Shown: positions 48,411 to 57,503 of the stretch, piece after piece
Layout: every line of letters starts with the position of its first letter
Position numbering within the stretch: the first letter of the stretch is position 1
From: an uncultured Tenacibaculum sp.
GTDB taxonomy: Bacteria; Bacteroidota; Bacteroidia; Flavobacteriales; Flavobacteriaceae
NCBI RefSeq assembly: GCF_947504135.1
Contig: NZ_CANNGG010000003.1
Location: 248,001 to 312,000 of the forward strand
Direction of reading: 5' to 3'
Length of the DNA stretch: 64,000 bases
The notes under the pieces: model-generated
Databases searched by the model: none
The model's input: only the letters and a program-made list of their open reading frames with translations
What the model was told of the DNA's origin: nothing
Position numbers and translations under genes: made by a program

Positions 48411-51400
48411 ATGAGAACAAAGTTTAATGGAATTTTAACGCTATTCCTAGCGTTGATTGTGCAAATATCCTTTGCACAAGAAAGAACGATTTCAGGTACT
48501 GTTTCAGATGAATCTGGTCCATTACCGGGAGTTACGATATTAAAAAAAGGTACTACACAAGGTACTGAAACTGATTTTGATGGTAACTACTCTATCAATG
48601 TTAAAACTGGTGACGTATTAGTTTTCAGTTTTGTAGGTATGAAAACAGCTGAAAGAACAGTAGGTACTTCTAATCAGATTTCAGTAGTTTTAGAAGGAAA
48701 CAACTTACTTGAAGAAGTAGTTGTTGTTGCTTATGGTACTCAAAAAAGGGAAGCTATTGTTGGATCGGTAGCTGTAGTTGATAGTGATATTATTGACAAA
48801 CAACAAGTTGTTTCTGTTACTAATGCTATTCAAGGTGCTGTACCTGGTGTAAGTATAATTGCAGCTGGTGGTCAACCTGGAGACAACCCAACTATTAGAA
48901 TTAGAGGTGTTGGTTCTATTAATGCTGGGGCTGATCCATTAATTATTCTAGATGGTTCACCTTACAATGGAAACTTAAACACTATCAGTGCCGATCAAAT
49001 AGAAAGTATGTCTGTTTTAAAAGATGCTTCTTCAACAGCGCTTTATGGTTCTAGAGCTGCAAACGGTGTTATATTAATCAACACAAAGAAGGGTAGAAAA
49101 AACTCTCCTACAAAAGTTACTTTTAACTCATCTTTAGGTGTTGCAAGTAGAGCAGTTGAACAACACAAAATGTTAGGTACTGATGATATAATGAGATATA
49201 ATTGGGAGGCAGTGAGAAACTCTAATATGTATGCTTCTGGTCAAGATGCAGTTACAGCAGGAACAAATGCTTCTAATTCTTTAATCTCATTGTTAGGGTA
49301 CAACCCTTATGGTCCGGGTGTTCCTAACCCAGTTGATCCTAGTGGTAACCTTGTAACTACAGATAAATTGTGGGAAACTGATTGGCAAGATTTAATGTTT
49401 AATGACGCAGCAATAAGATCAGAATACGGTTTAACTGCTTCTGGAGGAACTGAAAATAGCACTTTCTTTTTTTCTATGAATTATTTAGATCAAGAAGGTT
49501 CTATCTCTGAATCTGACTTTGAAAGATTAACTACTAGAATAAATGCTACTACAGATGTTAATGACTGGTTGGAATTAGGTTTAAATGTAGGTTATTCTAC
49601 ACAAGAACAAAACAATCCTACACAGTCAGGTAGTTCTTACCAAAGTGCTGTTCAATGGACTACTTCTGTTTCTCCTATTTATCCTCTTTATAGAAGAGAC
49701 GCTAATGGTCAACTTATTCTTGATGGGTTTGGTGATCCTATATACGATTATGGGGATAACCCACAAATAGTTAATGGTGTTAGACCAGTTTTCGAAGGAG
49801 AAAATTCTTATGGTTCTTTATTTAATTATATTAATTTGAATAAACGCCATCAATTTAACGCAAGTACATTTGCTCAAGTTGATTTCACAGATTATTTGAA
49901 CTTTAAAACTACTGTTTCATACGAACAATATTTTTTTGATTCATTTTCTTATGTGCATAATCAATATGGATATGCAGCAAATGCTGGTGGTAGAGTAACA
50001 CAGGATAGAGATGTTACTACTACAAAAAACATAACAAACTCTTTAAACTTTAACAAGTCTTTTGGAGATCATAATGTTAGCGCAAACTTAATTCACGAAG
50101 CTTACGAATTAAACTACAGTACACTAAATGCTCAAGGTACTGGTTTTTTACCTAATGTATATGTTTTAAATGGAGCTACAGTACCTGAAGGTATTGGTGG
50201 AGCAGAATTTGACCAAGCTATTGAAAGTTATTTAGGAAGAGTTAGTTATAACTACAACGAAAAATATTTTGTTGAAGGTTCATGGAGAACGGATAATTCT
50301 TCTCAGTTCTCTGCCGAAACAAGAAGGGGAGAGTTTTTCTCTTTAGGGGGATCTTGGATTGTTTCTAAAGAAAAATTCTTAGAAAGTTCATCTTTCTTAA
50401 GTTACTTGAAATTGAAAGCATCTTATGGTGAATTAGGTAATAACAAAGTTGGTTATTTCCCTTATACGAATAATTTTGAAACTGGTTGGAATGAATTAGA
50501 TAATACAGGTGTATTAATTCCTTCTTTAAATGACCCTCTTTTAACATGGGAAACAACTGCTATAGGAAACTACGGGGTTGATTTCAGACTATTTAACGAT
50601 AAAATAAGTGGTTCGGTAGAATATTACAACAGAGAATCTAAAGCTTTAATATATGATGAGCCTATACCTTCTTCTTCTACAGGTTTTACAGAAATAACTA
50701 CAAACACTGGATCTCTTCTTAACTCAGGAGTAGAAGTAACTTTCAATGCTGATATTATTAACAACAAAAATTTTAATTGGAGAGCTGGTTTAAATCTTGC
50801 CTTTGAGAAAAATGAAATTACTGAATTAACTCAAGACCAATTTATTAACGGTACCAAATTATGGAAAGAAGGTAATTCCCTTTATGAATTTTATGTTCGT
50901 GAGTATGCTGGTGTAGATTCTGCTACTGGTGATGCTTTATGGTATATTGACGTTACTGACCCTAATACTGGAGAACCTACAGGTGAAAGAGACGTAACTA
51001 GCGAATATGCAGATGCTACAAGATATGAAACCGGAAAACAATCTCTTCCTGATTTTTCTGGTGGATTCAACACTAACATGTCTTATAAAAACTGGGACTT
51101 GAATTTACTTTTTAACTTCAGTTTTGGAGGATATGTAATGGATTACACATATGCGTCTCTAATGGGAAGTGGTGAAAATTTAGGTAGAGCTATGTCTGTT
51201 GATATTAAAGATCGTTGGCAACAACCAGGAGATATAACTAATGTTCCAAGATTATCTAACTCTAACAATGATTATAACGCTACATCTGATAGATTTTTAT
51301 TTAAAAATGATTTTGTTAGATTAAAAGCATTGAATGTTGGATATAATTTTGACTCAGATGTAATTAAAAATGTTGGTCTATCTAATTTAAGATTGTACTT

Positions 51401-51530
51401 ACAAGCTGATAACTTATGGACTTACCAATCTCATAAAGGAATTGATCCTGAACAAAGTATAGCTGGTACAACAGATAACAGATCGTTTAACCAAAGAATT
51501 ATCTCTTTTGGATTTAACATTCAATTATAA
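48411..51530 (+). CDS. SusC/RagA-family TonB-dependent outer membrane transporter (second copy)
   Basis: 1039 residues: signal peptide MRTKFNGILTLFLALIVQIS, regulatory domain TISGTVSDESGPLPGVTILK, TonB-box-like LEEVVVVAYGTQKREAIVGS and plug (SVTNAIQGAVPGVSI, DPLIILDGSPYNG, SMSVLKDASSTALYGSRAAN). The barrel follows and ends RIISFGFNIQL. Leader, signal peptide and the first 75 or so residues are close to the first copy, while plug and barrel differ widely, so the two take up different substrates. The paired susD gene begins 11 bp downstream. Confidence 0.95.
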   Translation: MRTKFNGILTLFLALIVQISFAQERTISGTVSDESGPLPGVTILKKGTTQGTETDFDGNYSINVKTGDVLVFSFVGMKTAERTVGTSNQISVVLEGNNLLEEVVVVAYGTQKREAIVGSVAVVDSDIIDKQQVVSVTNAIQGAVPGVSIIAAGGQPGDNPTIRIRGVGSINAGADPLIILDGSPYNGNLNTISADQIESMSVLKDASSTALYGSRAANGVILINTKKGRKNSPTKVTFNSSLGVASRAVEQHKMLGTDDIMRYNWEAVRNSNMYASGQDAVTAGTNASNSLISLLGYNPYGPGVPNPVDPSGNLVTTDKLWETDWQDLMFNDAAIRSEYGLTASGGTENSTFFFSMNYLDQEGSISESDFERLTTRINATTDVNDWLELGLNVGYSTQEQNNPTQSGSSYQSAVQWTTSVSPIYPLYRRDANGQLILDGFGDPIYDYGDNPQIVNGVRPVFEGENSYGSLFNYINLNKRHQFNASTFAQVDFTDYLNFKTTVSYEQYFFDSFSYVHNQYGYAANAGGRVTQDRDVTTTKNITNSLNFNKSFGDHNVSANLIHEAYELNYSTLNAQGTGFLPNVYVLNGATVPEGIGGAEFDQAIESYLGRVSYNYNEKYFVEGSWRTDNSSQFSAETRRGEFFSLGGSWIVSKEKFLESSSFLSYLKLKASYGELGNNKVGYFPYTNNFETGWNELDNTGVLIPSLNDPLLTWETTAIGNYGVDFRLFNDKISGSVEYYNRESKALIYDEPIPSSSTGFTEITTNTGSLLNSGVEVTFNADIINNKNFNWRAGLNLAFEKNEITELTQDQFINGTKLWKEGNSLYEFYVREYAGVDSATGDALWYIDVTDPNTGEPTGERDVTSEYADATRYETGKQSLPDFSGGFNTNMSYKNWDLNLLFNFSFGGYVMDYTYASLMGSGENLGRAMSVDIKDRWQQPGDITNVPRLSNSNNDYNATSDRFLFKNDFVRLKALNVGYNFDSDVIKNVGLSNLRLYLQADNLWTYQSHKGIDPEQSIAGTTDNRSFNQRIISFGFNIQL
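48437..48479 (+). promoter_or_regulatory. Tandem hairpins in the signal-peptide codons of the second susC
   Basis: AACGCTA (48437-48443) pairs with TAGCGTT (48448-48454), and TTGTGCAAA (48457-48465) pairs with TTTGCACAA (48471-48479). Compared with the first susC, the differences in the first hairpin fall in the 4-base loop and at the base of the stem; the second hairpin is identical. Confidence 0.6.
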
Positions 51531-51541
51531 AAAACACACAA

Positions 51542-52966
51542 ATGAAGAATATAGTTTTTAAAATATCATTAGTCTTAGTACTTGCCATGACCTTTTCGGC
51601 TTGTTCTGAAGATTTTATAAATGACCCAAAGCCTACTGATCAAGTTAATGAAGACGTTATATTTTCATCTAGGACAGGAGTAAATGCATATATTTCTGGA
51701 ATAATGAGAAGATTTAGAGGCCAATTCAACAGTACTGATGCAGCTGGTGTGAATTCTATTTACTATGCACGAACTGTAAAAGGTAATGACATTATTCAAC
51801 GTAACACATGGTTTAGTTTCGATTATGAAAACGACAATAGAGAACCAGGCTATAGAAGAACAACTTTTACTTGGGAGTATTGTTACTATATGATAGGACA
51901 GGCTAACCTTTTAATTCAAGGTATCGAAAATTCAGCATCTTTATCTTCTCAAGATAAGGCTGAAACTTTAGGTCAAGCTAAAGCGATTAGAGCTTTCTTT
52001 TATTTTCAGTTAGCCATGGAGTATCAACACACATATACGTATGATGCTTCATTACCATCTCCTCCTGTTGTTACTACAACTGACACCTCTCATAAACCTA
52101 TGGGAACATTACAAGAGATGTATGATTTAATTTTAGATGATTTAACTTTTGCTACTACTAATTTAACTAGTGACAGGTTAGGTAAATCTTACATTAACCG
52201 TGAAGCTGCTTTTGGTATTTTAGCTAGAGTTTATTTAGTTATGGAAAATTGGCCAGGTGCTGAATATGCAGCTAAACAAGCTTATGGTGGAACTAATCCT
52301 TACCTAAACGCTAGTAGTTACGGTACTGGTTTCAATGATTATAGTAATCCTGAGTGGATTTGGGGTAGTGCTCAATCTGCTGATCAAAGTAATTATTACT
52401 GGGGAGCTCCTCATGCTCATACAGATCATTCTGTATTATCGTATGCTGCGACATTTTTTAATGTTGATTTTGTAGATTTATTCTCTCCAACTGATGTTAG
52501 AAACTTATTTATTAACGGATATGGTGTTCCTGACTCTGATTATAGACGTTGGATTACTACTAAATTTACTTTTGCTTTTGATTCTGATCATCCAATAATA
52601 AGAACTGCTGAAATGTTATTAACTGAAGCTGAAGCAATAGCTAGACAGGGAGGTAGAGATGCAATTGCTGCTGACTTGTTATTTACCCTTCAATCTAATA
52701 GAGATCCTAATGCAACTCCTTCTGGTAATACTGGACAAGATTTAATTGATGAAATCTTAGTAGAAAGAAGAAAAGAATTATATGCTGAGATTGGAGTAGA
52801 ATGGTTTGATGCTAAGCGTACTAGAACTGGAATTACAAGAACTGGTAACCATAGAATAATGAGTGCTAGCTTAACTCCTGATGATAAGAAGTTTTTCTTA
52901 AAAATACCTCAATCAGAGATTGATGCTAATGACTTAATTGATGATAGCGTTAATGCTAACAGGTAA
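51542..52966 (+). CDS. SusD/RagB-family nutrient-binding lipoprotein (second copy)
   Basis: 474 residues. Canonical lipoprotein signal MKNIVFKISLVLVLAMTFSAC, then SEDFINDPKPTDQVNEDVIF, a classical RagB/SusD start. The helical core carries YYMIGQANLLIQGIENSASL and AKAIRAFFYFQLAMEYQHTY, and the C-terminal SusD domain RTAEMLLTEAEAIARQGGRD and LIDEILVERRKELYAEIGVE. It is the surface partner of the SusC 11 bp upstream. Only distantly like the first SusD, as expected if the two pairs bind different ligands. Confidence 0.95.
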   Translation: MKNIVFKISLVLVLAMTFSACSEDFINDPKPTDQVNEDVIFSSRTGVNAYISGIMRRFRGQFNSTDAAGVNSIYYARTVKGNDIIQRNTWFSFDYENDNREPGYRRTTFTWEYCYYMIGQANLLIQGIENSASLSSQDKAETLGQAKAIRAFFYFQLAMEYQHTYTYDASLPSPPVVTTTDTSHKPMGTLQEMYDLILDDLTFATTNLTSDRLGKSYINREAAFGILARVYLVMENWPGAEYAAKQAYGGTNPYLNASSYGTGFNDYSNPEWIWGSAQSADQSNYYWGAPHAHTDHSVLSYAATFFNVDFVDLFSPTDVRNLFINGYGVPDSDYRRWITTKFTFAFDSDHPIIRTAEMLLTEAEAIARQGGRDAIAADLLFTLQSNRDPNATPSGNTGQDLIDEILVERRKELYAEIGVEWFDAKRTRTGITRTGNHRIMSASLTPDDKKFFLKIPQSEIDANDLIDDSVNANR

Positions 52967-52990
52967 GATTTTTTTTAATTAGAAATCAAA

Positions 52991-53016
52991 ACCACCTCTA
53001 ACGAGGTGGTTTTTTT
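52991..53016 (+). terminator. Terminator of the second susCD pair
   Basis: ACCACCTC (52991-52998) pairs with GAGGTGGT (53003-53010), followed by six T. It lies 24 bases past the stop. Confidence 0.93.
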
Positions 53017-53032
53017 ATACCATAAAATGAAC

Positions 53033-53040
53033 TACATTTG
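53033..53040 (+). promoter_or_regulatory. -7 promoter element of rlmB
   Basis: TACATTTG, a full match to TAnnTTTG, is followed by CAGC and then the likely ATG at 53045. Transcription would begin at or beside the start codon, so the mRNA may be leaderless. No clear -33 TTTG upstream. Confidence 0.6.
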
Positions 53041-53044
53041 CAGC

Positions 53045-53782
53045 ATGGAACAAAACACAAACATTTTTGGTATAAGAGCCATTATTGAAGCCATAGAAAG
53101 TGGCGCTTCAATTAATAAAGTATATCTTCAAAAAGGCTTACGAGGAGACTTATTTTTTCAGTTAGACAAACTGTTGAAAAAAAACAAAATATCAACTAGT
53201 GTTGTTCCTACTGAAAAGTTAGACCGCTTATCTAAACATAACAATCACCAAGGAGCTGTTGCAAAAATTTCTCCTATTGATTTTCATGATTTAGAAAGCT
53301 TAATTGAAGAAACATTGGAGTCTGACAATATTCCTTTATTTCTATTACTTGATCAAGTATCAGACGTAAGAAATTTTGGAGCTATCATTAGAACTGCTGA
53401 ATGTACAGGTGTAAACGGAATTATCATTCAAAAAAGCGGTAGTGCTCCTGTAAATGCTGAAACCATAAAAACTTCTGCTGGTGCTGCTTTTAAAGTTCCT
53501 ATTTGTAAAGTAGATCACATTAAAGATGCTATTTTTCAGTTAAAAGCTGCAGACATTAAATTAGCAGCTGCAACTGAAAAAACCGAAGATTCAGTTTTTG
53601 ATGTTAATTTTAATCAACCTATGGCAATCATCATGGGTTCTGAGCACAAAGGAGTAAGTAACTCTGTTTTAAAAATGGTGGATTATAAGGCTAAATTGCC
53701 ACTTCTAGGTGAAATCGAATCTCTAAATGTGTCAGTTGCTTGTGGTGCATTCTTATACGAAGCTGTAAGACAACGTTTATAA
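53045..53782 (+). CDS. rlmB: 23S rRNA (guanosine-2'-O)-methyltransferase RlmB, SpoU family
   Basis: About 245 residues from ATG 53045 (MEQNTNIFGIRAIIEAIESG), the usual family start; the frame is open 13 codons further back, but those lie across the terminator and the promoter. The substrate-binding domain (LDRLSKHNNHQGAVAKISPI) is followed by the SPOUT knot with LDQVSDVRNFGAIIRTAECT, IIMGSEHKGVSNSVLK and the C-terminal SLNVSVACGAFLYEAVRQR. It methylates a 23S rRNA guanosine. It is a single-gene unit with a convergent terminator. Confidence 0.93.
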   Translation: MEQNTNIFGIRAIIEAIESGASINKVYLQKGLRGDLFFQLDKLLKKNKISTSVVPTEKLDRLSKHNNHQGAVAKISPIDFHDLESLIEETLESDNIPLFLLLDQVSDVRNFGAIIRTAECTGVNGIIIQKSGSAPVNAETIKTSAGAAFKVPICKVDHIKDAIFQLKAADIKLAAATEKTEDSVFDVNFNQPMAIIMGSEHKGVSNSVLKMVDYKAKLPLLGEIESLNVSVACGAFLYEAVRQRL

Positions 53783-53788
53783 AAATAT

Positions 53789-53813
53789 AATCCTGCTAAA
53801 TGCAGGATTTTTT
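53789..53813. terminator. Terminator between rlmB and the rhomboid gene
   Basis: AATCCTGC (53789-53796) pairs with GCAGGATT (53802-53809) and is followed by T to 53813. It overlaps the stop codon of the convergent rhomboid gene and may serve both. Confidence 0.88.
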
Positions 53814-54519
53814 ATTCCTCTTCCTTGTATATATAACGGTATTTTATTTCCTTCAATTCTAACTCGGCTTCCTCTACAATTGGTGGAATATAGTTTCCAT
53901 TTTCATCAAACATATCATCAAATTCTGTTTTAGAGAACTCAAACTTTTCTTTTACTATTCCTCTTTTTCTATACAGTAGAGAAAGAACAAACCCAGTTAC
54001 CAACCCAGATAGATGTCCTTCCCAAGACATTCCTTCTTTAATGGGTAAAACATACCAAACCATACTTCCGTATAAAAAAATCGTGATAAACGAAACAGCT
54101 ACTAATCGGTAGTTCTTTTTGATAATTCCACTGAAAAGCACAAAACTGAATAGTAAGTACACAATTCCACTTGCACCGATATGATATGACTCTCGAGCAA
54201 TTATCCAAGTTAACAATCCAGTAATTATTCCTCCATAAATCAAAACTTTCACCGCTACTTCCTTATAAAAGTAAAAAAGGCACGCAGAAAGCACGAACAA
54301 CGGAACAGAATTATTAAAAAGATGATTTGTATCGCTATGAATAAAAGGAGAGCACAAAACCCCTTTTAAACCACTAAAATTTCTTGGGAATACTCCAAAT
54401 TTATTAAAATTCCAGCCAAATGTAATTTCTAACCAGTATACAAGCCAAATTGTAAAAACAAACAGGAAAGGAATAGTAAAAACCGTTGGAGAAAATTTTA
54501 GGTGGTGTTCTGTTTTCAT
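53812..54519 (-). CDS. Rhomboid-family intramembrane serine protease
   Basis: 235 residues from ATG 54517-54519 (MKTEHHLKFSPTVFTIPFLF); an earlier in-frame ATG would add 18 residues of no family likeness. Six hydrophobic helices. The catalytic dyad is visible: Ser in ESYHIGASGIVYLLF and His in SWEGHLSGLVTGFVLS; HSDTNHLFNNSVPLFVLSAC supplies the usual His/Asn of helix 2. It cleaves proteins within the membrane; the substrate is unknown. The acidic C-terminal tail (about 45 residues) is cytoplasmic. Divergent from rarA. Confidence 0.92.
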   Translation of the reverse strand: MKTEHHLKFSPTVFTIPFLFVFTIWLVYWLEITFGWNFNKFGVFPRNFSGLKGVLCSPFIHSDTNHLFNNSVPLFVLSACLFYFYKEVAVKVLIYGGIITGLLTWIIARESYHIGASGIVYLLFSFVLFSGIIKKNYRLVAVSFITIFLYGSMVWYVLPIKEGMSWEGHLSGLVTGFVLSLLYRKRGIVKEKFEFSKTEFDDMFDENGNYIPPIVEEAELELKEIKYRYIYKEEE

Positions 54520-54595
54520 AATGTTGAAAATAACAAAAATAAATCCAAAGTAGCATTTCTGAAGTTCTGTCATAAATCTTTGTTATTTTTACAAA

Positions 54596-55867
54596 ATGAA
54601 TCAACCTTTGGCAGAAAGAATACGCCCGCAAAATTTAAACGATTATATTAGTCAACAACATTTAGTGGGTGAAAACGGTATTTTAACCAATCATATTAAG
54701 CAGGGAATCATTCCTTCGTTAATTTTATGGGGACCTCCAGGGATTGGTAAAACTACTCTAGCAAATATTATCGCCAACGAATCTGAACGTCCTTTTTATA
54801 CTTTAAGTGCCATAAGTTCTGGTGTAAAAGATGTTCGTGAGGTAATTGAAAAAGCAAAGAAAAGTGGCGGATTGTTCACTCAGAAAAATCCGATTTTATT
54901 TATTGATGAGATTCATCGTTTTAGCAAATCGCAACAAGATTCTTTATTAGGCGCTGTTGAAAAAGGATGGGTAACATTGGTAGGTGCTACTACAGAAAAC
55001 CCAAGCTTTGAAGTGATTCCTGCCCTACTCTCTCGTTGCCAAGTGTATATCTTGAATTCTTTTGATAAAGAGGATTTGATTGCACTTTTGCACAGAGCAA
55101 TGGAAAAAGACGAAATCATTTCTCAGAAAAAAATCAATTTAAAAGAAACGGATGCTTTGTTACAAGTATCTGGTGGTGATGCGAGAAAACTTCTGAATAT
55201 TTTTGAATTATTAGTTTCTGCTGATGATGAAATTGAGATTACTAATGAATTGGTGTTATCTAAAATTCAAAAAAACACAGTTCGCTATGATAAAACAGGT
55301 GAACAACATTATGATATCATTTCCGCCTTTATTAAATCGATTAGAGGAAGTGATCCCAACGCAGCTGTGTATTGGTTAGCTCGTATGATTGAAGGTGGAG
55401 AGGATGTAAAGTTTATTGCACGTAGAATGCTTATTGCTGCCTCAGAAGATATTGGAAATGCAAATCCCACAGCGTTGATTTTAGCGAACAATACTTTTCA
55501 AGCAGTTTCAGTTATTGGCTATCCAGAATCGAGGATTATTTTAAGTCAATGTGCTGTGTATTTAGCAAATTCTGCAAAAAGTAACGCATCGTATATGGCG
55601 ATTGGTGAAGCTCAAAACTTGGTTAGAACAACTGGCGATTTATCTGTTCCTTTGCATTTACGAAATGCTCCTACTAAATTAATGAAAGATTTAGACTACG
55701 GAAAAGACTATCAATACTCGCACAATTACGCAGGCAATTTTGTAAATCAAGAGTTTTTACCTGACGAAATTAAAAACACCAAACTATACGAACCAGGAAA
55801 TAATGCTCGTGAAAATCAATTTAGAGAATTGTTAAAACAACGTTGGAAGGATAAATACAACTATTAA
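54596..55867 (+). CDS. rarA: Replication-associated recombination protein A (AAA+ ATPase RarA/MgsA)
   Basis: 423 residues beginning [20 protein letters not shown]. Walker [12 protein letters not shown] (GPPGIGKT at residues 46-53), Walker [10 protein letters not shown] (DEIH at 104-107), sensor 1 [12 protein letters not shown] and the C-terminal tetramerisation region with [20 protein letters not shown] and [16 protein letters not shown]. Acts at stalled replication forks. No start codon alternative is needed. A 55-codon membrane-protein gene follows after five bases. Confidence 0.96.
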   Translation: MNQPLAERIRPQNLNDYISQQHLVGENGILTNHIKQGIIPSLILWGPPGIGKTTLANIIANESERPFYTLSAISSGVKDVREVIEKAKKSGGLFTQKNPILFIDEIHRFSKSQQDSLLGAVEKGWVTLVGATTENPSFEVIPALLSRCQVYILNSFDKEDLIALLHRAMEKDEIISQKKINLKETDALLQVSGGDARKLLNIFELLVSADDEIEITNELVLSKIQKNTVRYDKTGEQHYDIISAFIKSIRGSDPNAAVYWLARMIEGGEDVKFIARRMLIAASEDIGNANPTALILANNTFQAVSVIGYPESRIILSQCAVYLANSAKSNASYMAIGEAQNLVRTTGDLSVPLHLRNAPTKLMKDLDYGKDYQYSHNYAGNFVNQEFLPDEIKNTKLYEPGNNARENQFRELLKQRWKDKYNY

Positions 55868-55872
55868 AAACT

Positions 55873-56040
55873 ATGAATTTTACAAAGATTAAACCTGTTT
55901 ATTTGTACCTATTATCTGGAATAATACTCCCTTCTTCAATAGTCTTTAAGGAAGAAAGGAGCTATTTATATTATACTTGTTTAGTTATTGGTTTTAGCCT
56001 TTTTCTCTTAGCAGTTATTAAATATCTAAGAGAAAAATAA
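55873..56040 (+). CDS. Small membrane protein of 55 residues, function unknown
   Basis: ATG 55873 to TAA 56038-56040 encodes 55 residues: a short polar start MNFTKIKPVY, a hydrophobic helix at 10-24 (YLYLLSGIILPSSIV), a charged turn KEERS and a second helix at 32-50 (LYYTCLVIGFSLFLLAVIK), ending YLREK. It begins five bases after the rarA stop and ends directly against the stop of the convergent gene. The charge pattern and tight spacing argue for a real gene, but I know no family for it. Confidence 0.55.
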   Translation: MNFTKIKPVYLYLLSGIILPSSIVFKEERSYLYYTCLVIGFSLFLLAVIKYLREK

Positions 56041-56781
56041 TTAAAACTTCACTTGGTATTCTTCAGTTACTTTACCATCATTCGTATAGTATTCAGCAAA
56101 CCAAGAATTTCCATTTTTGTATAAGATTCCGTTTTTATCTTTTATAACAAAAACATCTTTTACATTGGTTTTTAATACTTGAAAAACAACCTCAGGTTTC
56201 ATATTAACTAATTGAAAACCGTTAGGTATTGGTTGTGCAAATAATTGCTCTTTAACATTGGCTGGTTTTTCAACAACCTCCGCTACTTTACTTTCTACTA
56301 CCGTTGGTACCAAAGCTAAGGCTGGTACTTCTTTAGTTACAACATCTTCTTGCAACGGAACGTATGTATACTTTAAAGCTTCTATCGATTTAAAAGCATC
56401 CCGGATTGCTTCATGATAGGCCTTTTTATAATCTTTTTCTTTACTTCTTCCTTCTTTCGAAGTAAACACCACTTTATTATAACAATCTCTTAATTCAATA
56501 ACACTTTTAGTAGTAAACATACCTGATTCATCTTTTACAGTTCCTGTTAAAACTAAACATCGGTTATCAGCAACTTCAGCAGGTAATTCTTCATCATCTA
56601 AAAAAGCGGTAAATCCGTACTTGTTGAATAAAAACTTAGTTAGTGAACTTGTTTGGTATTTATCTTTCTCTTTAACAAAATCAAACTTGCTTGGTACGAT
56701 TATATATTTATAATTGTTAATAGATTTCTGCGCAAAACTCGCTGTTGATATAAACAATGCTATTAAAAGTATTCTTTTCAT
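56041..56781 (-). CDS. Exported protein of unknown function
   Basis: I do not recognise this 246-residue protein. It has a signal peptide (MKRILLIALFISTASFAQKS). The first 120 mature residues look like a mixed alpha/beta domain (YIIVPSKFDFVKEKDKYQTS, NRCLVLTGTVKDESGMF, KKAYHEAIRDAFKSIEALKY). A Pro/Val-rich linker of about 40 residues then leads to a small C-terminal beta domain (VFVIKDKNGILYKNGNSWFA). This looks like a two-domain periplasmic protein of flavobacteria. It follows yjjG by 40 bp on the same strand. Confidence 0.7.
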   Translation of the reverse strand: MKRILLIALFISTASFAQKSINNYKYIIVPSKFDFVKEKDKYQTSSLTKFLFNKYGFTAFLDDEELPAEVADNRCLVLTGTVKDESGMFTTKSVIELRDCYNKVVFTSKEGRSKEKDYKKAYHEAIRDAFKSIEALKYTYVPLQEDVVTKEVPALALVPTVVESKVAEVVEKPANVKEQLFAQPIPNGFQLVNMKPEVVFQVLKTNVKDVFVIKDKNGILYKNGNSWFAEYYTNDGKVTEEYQVKF

Positions 56782-56821
56782 TTTATTCTTATTAGGTATG
56801 ATATCTTTAATCTTGATAAAC

Positions 56822-57496
56822 TTATAAATAATTTTTTAATTCTATTAATGAAGCTACGCGTTGTACTCCATTATTTTTAGCTTCTTCGGAAAAATGGATT
56901 GCCATCATCCCCGAGTTTAACGCTCCCATAACATCTGCTTCGTAGCTATCCCCTATCATAATCGATTCGTGAGCTTCAGCTTCAGCTTTGCTTAAAGCAA
57001 ATTCAAAAACTTTAGGATTCGGTTTTTTAACTCCAACACATTCCGAAGTAATTACTTGCTTAAAGTATTTATCAATCCCTGATTTTTGCAGTTTTAAGTT
57101 CTGTACTTCTTCAAACCCATTGGTTATGATATGCAAGTGGTACTTATTTTCTAAATACTCTAAAACTTCAACAGCATCAGAAAACAGATAATTATAATTG
57201 GGTAGATAACGAATATAATCTTCAGAAATCACATCAATCATATCATCAGAAACCTTATAGTTTAAAGCATCAAAAGTTTCTTTTAATCTATGATATCTTA
57301 AATCTGATTTTTCAACTTTATCTTCTCTGTACAATCGCCAATATTTTAAGTTTATCGGCATGTACACTTCTAAAAAATCATCAATAGGAATTGTAATGTT
57401 TTGCTCTTCAAAAATTTTCTGAAAAGTCAGTTTTGAATTTCTATCAAAATCCCAAAGTGTGTGGTCTAAATCAAAAAATAAGTGTTTTATTTCCAT
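56822..57496 (-). CDS. yjjG: HAD-superfamily pyrimidine 5'-nucleotidase, YjjG type
   Basis: 224 residues. HAD motif I is FFDLDHTLWDFDRNS (Asp10 and Asp12), motif II IITNGFEEVQ, and motifs III/IV are VGVKKPNPKVFEFAL and IMIGDSYEADVMGALNSG. The long helical cap after motif I is the YjjG type. E. coli YjjG removes phosphate from non-canonical pyrimidine nucleotides (house-cleaning). It lies 7 bp after the deacetylase-like gene, so the two are probably co-transcribed. Confidence 0.88.
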   Translation of the reverse strand: MEIKHLFFDLDHTLWDFDRNSKLTFQKIFEEQNITIPIDDFLEVYMPINLKYWRLYREDKVEKSDLRYHRLKETFDALNYKVSDDMIDVISEDYIRYLPNYNYLFSDAVEVLEYLENKYHLHIITNGFEEVQNLKLQKSGIDKYFKQVITSECVGVKKPNPKVFEFALSKAEAEAHESIMIGDSYEADVMGALNSGMMAIHFSEEAKNNGVQRVASLIELKNYL

Positions 57497-57503
57497 ATTT
57501 TTA

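Noticed and set aside
43623..52966. SusC shufflon with invertible segments
   Set aside because: The two susC genes are in the same orientation, the inverted repeats are short and local to each gene, and no recombinase gene is nearby.
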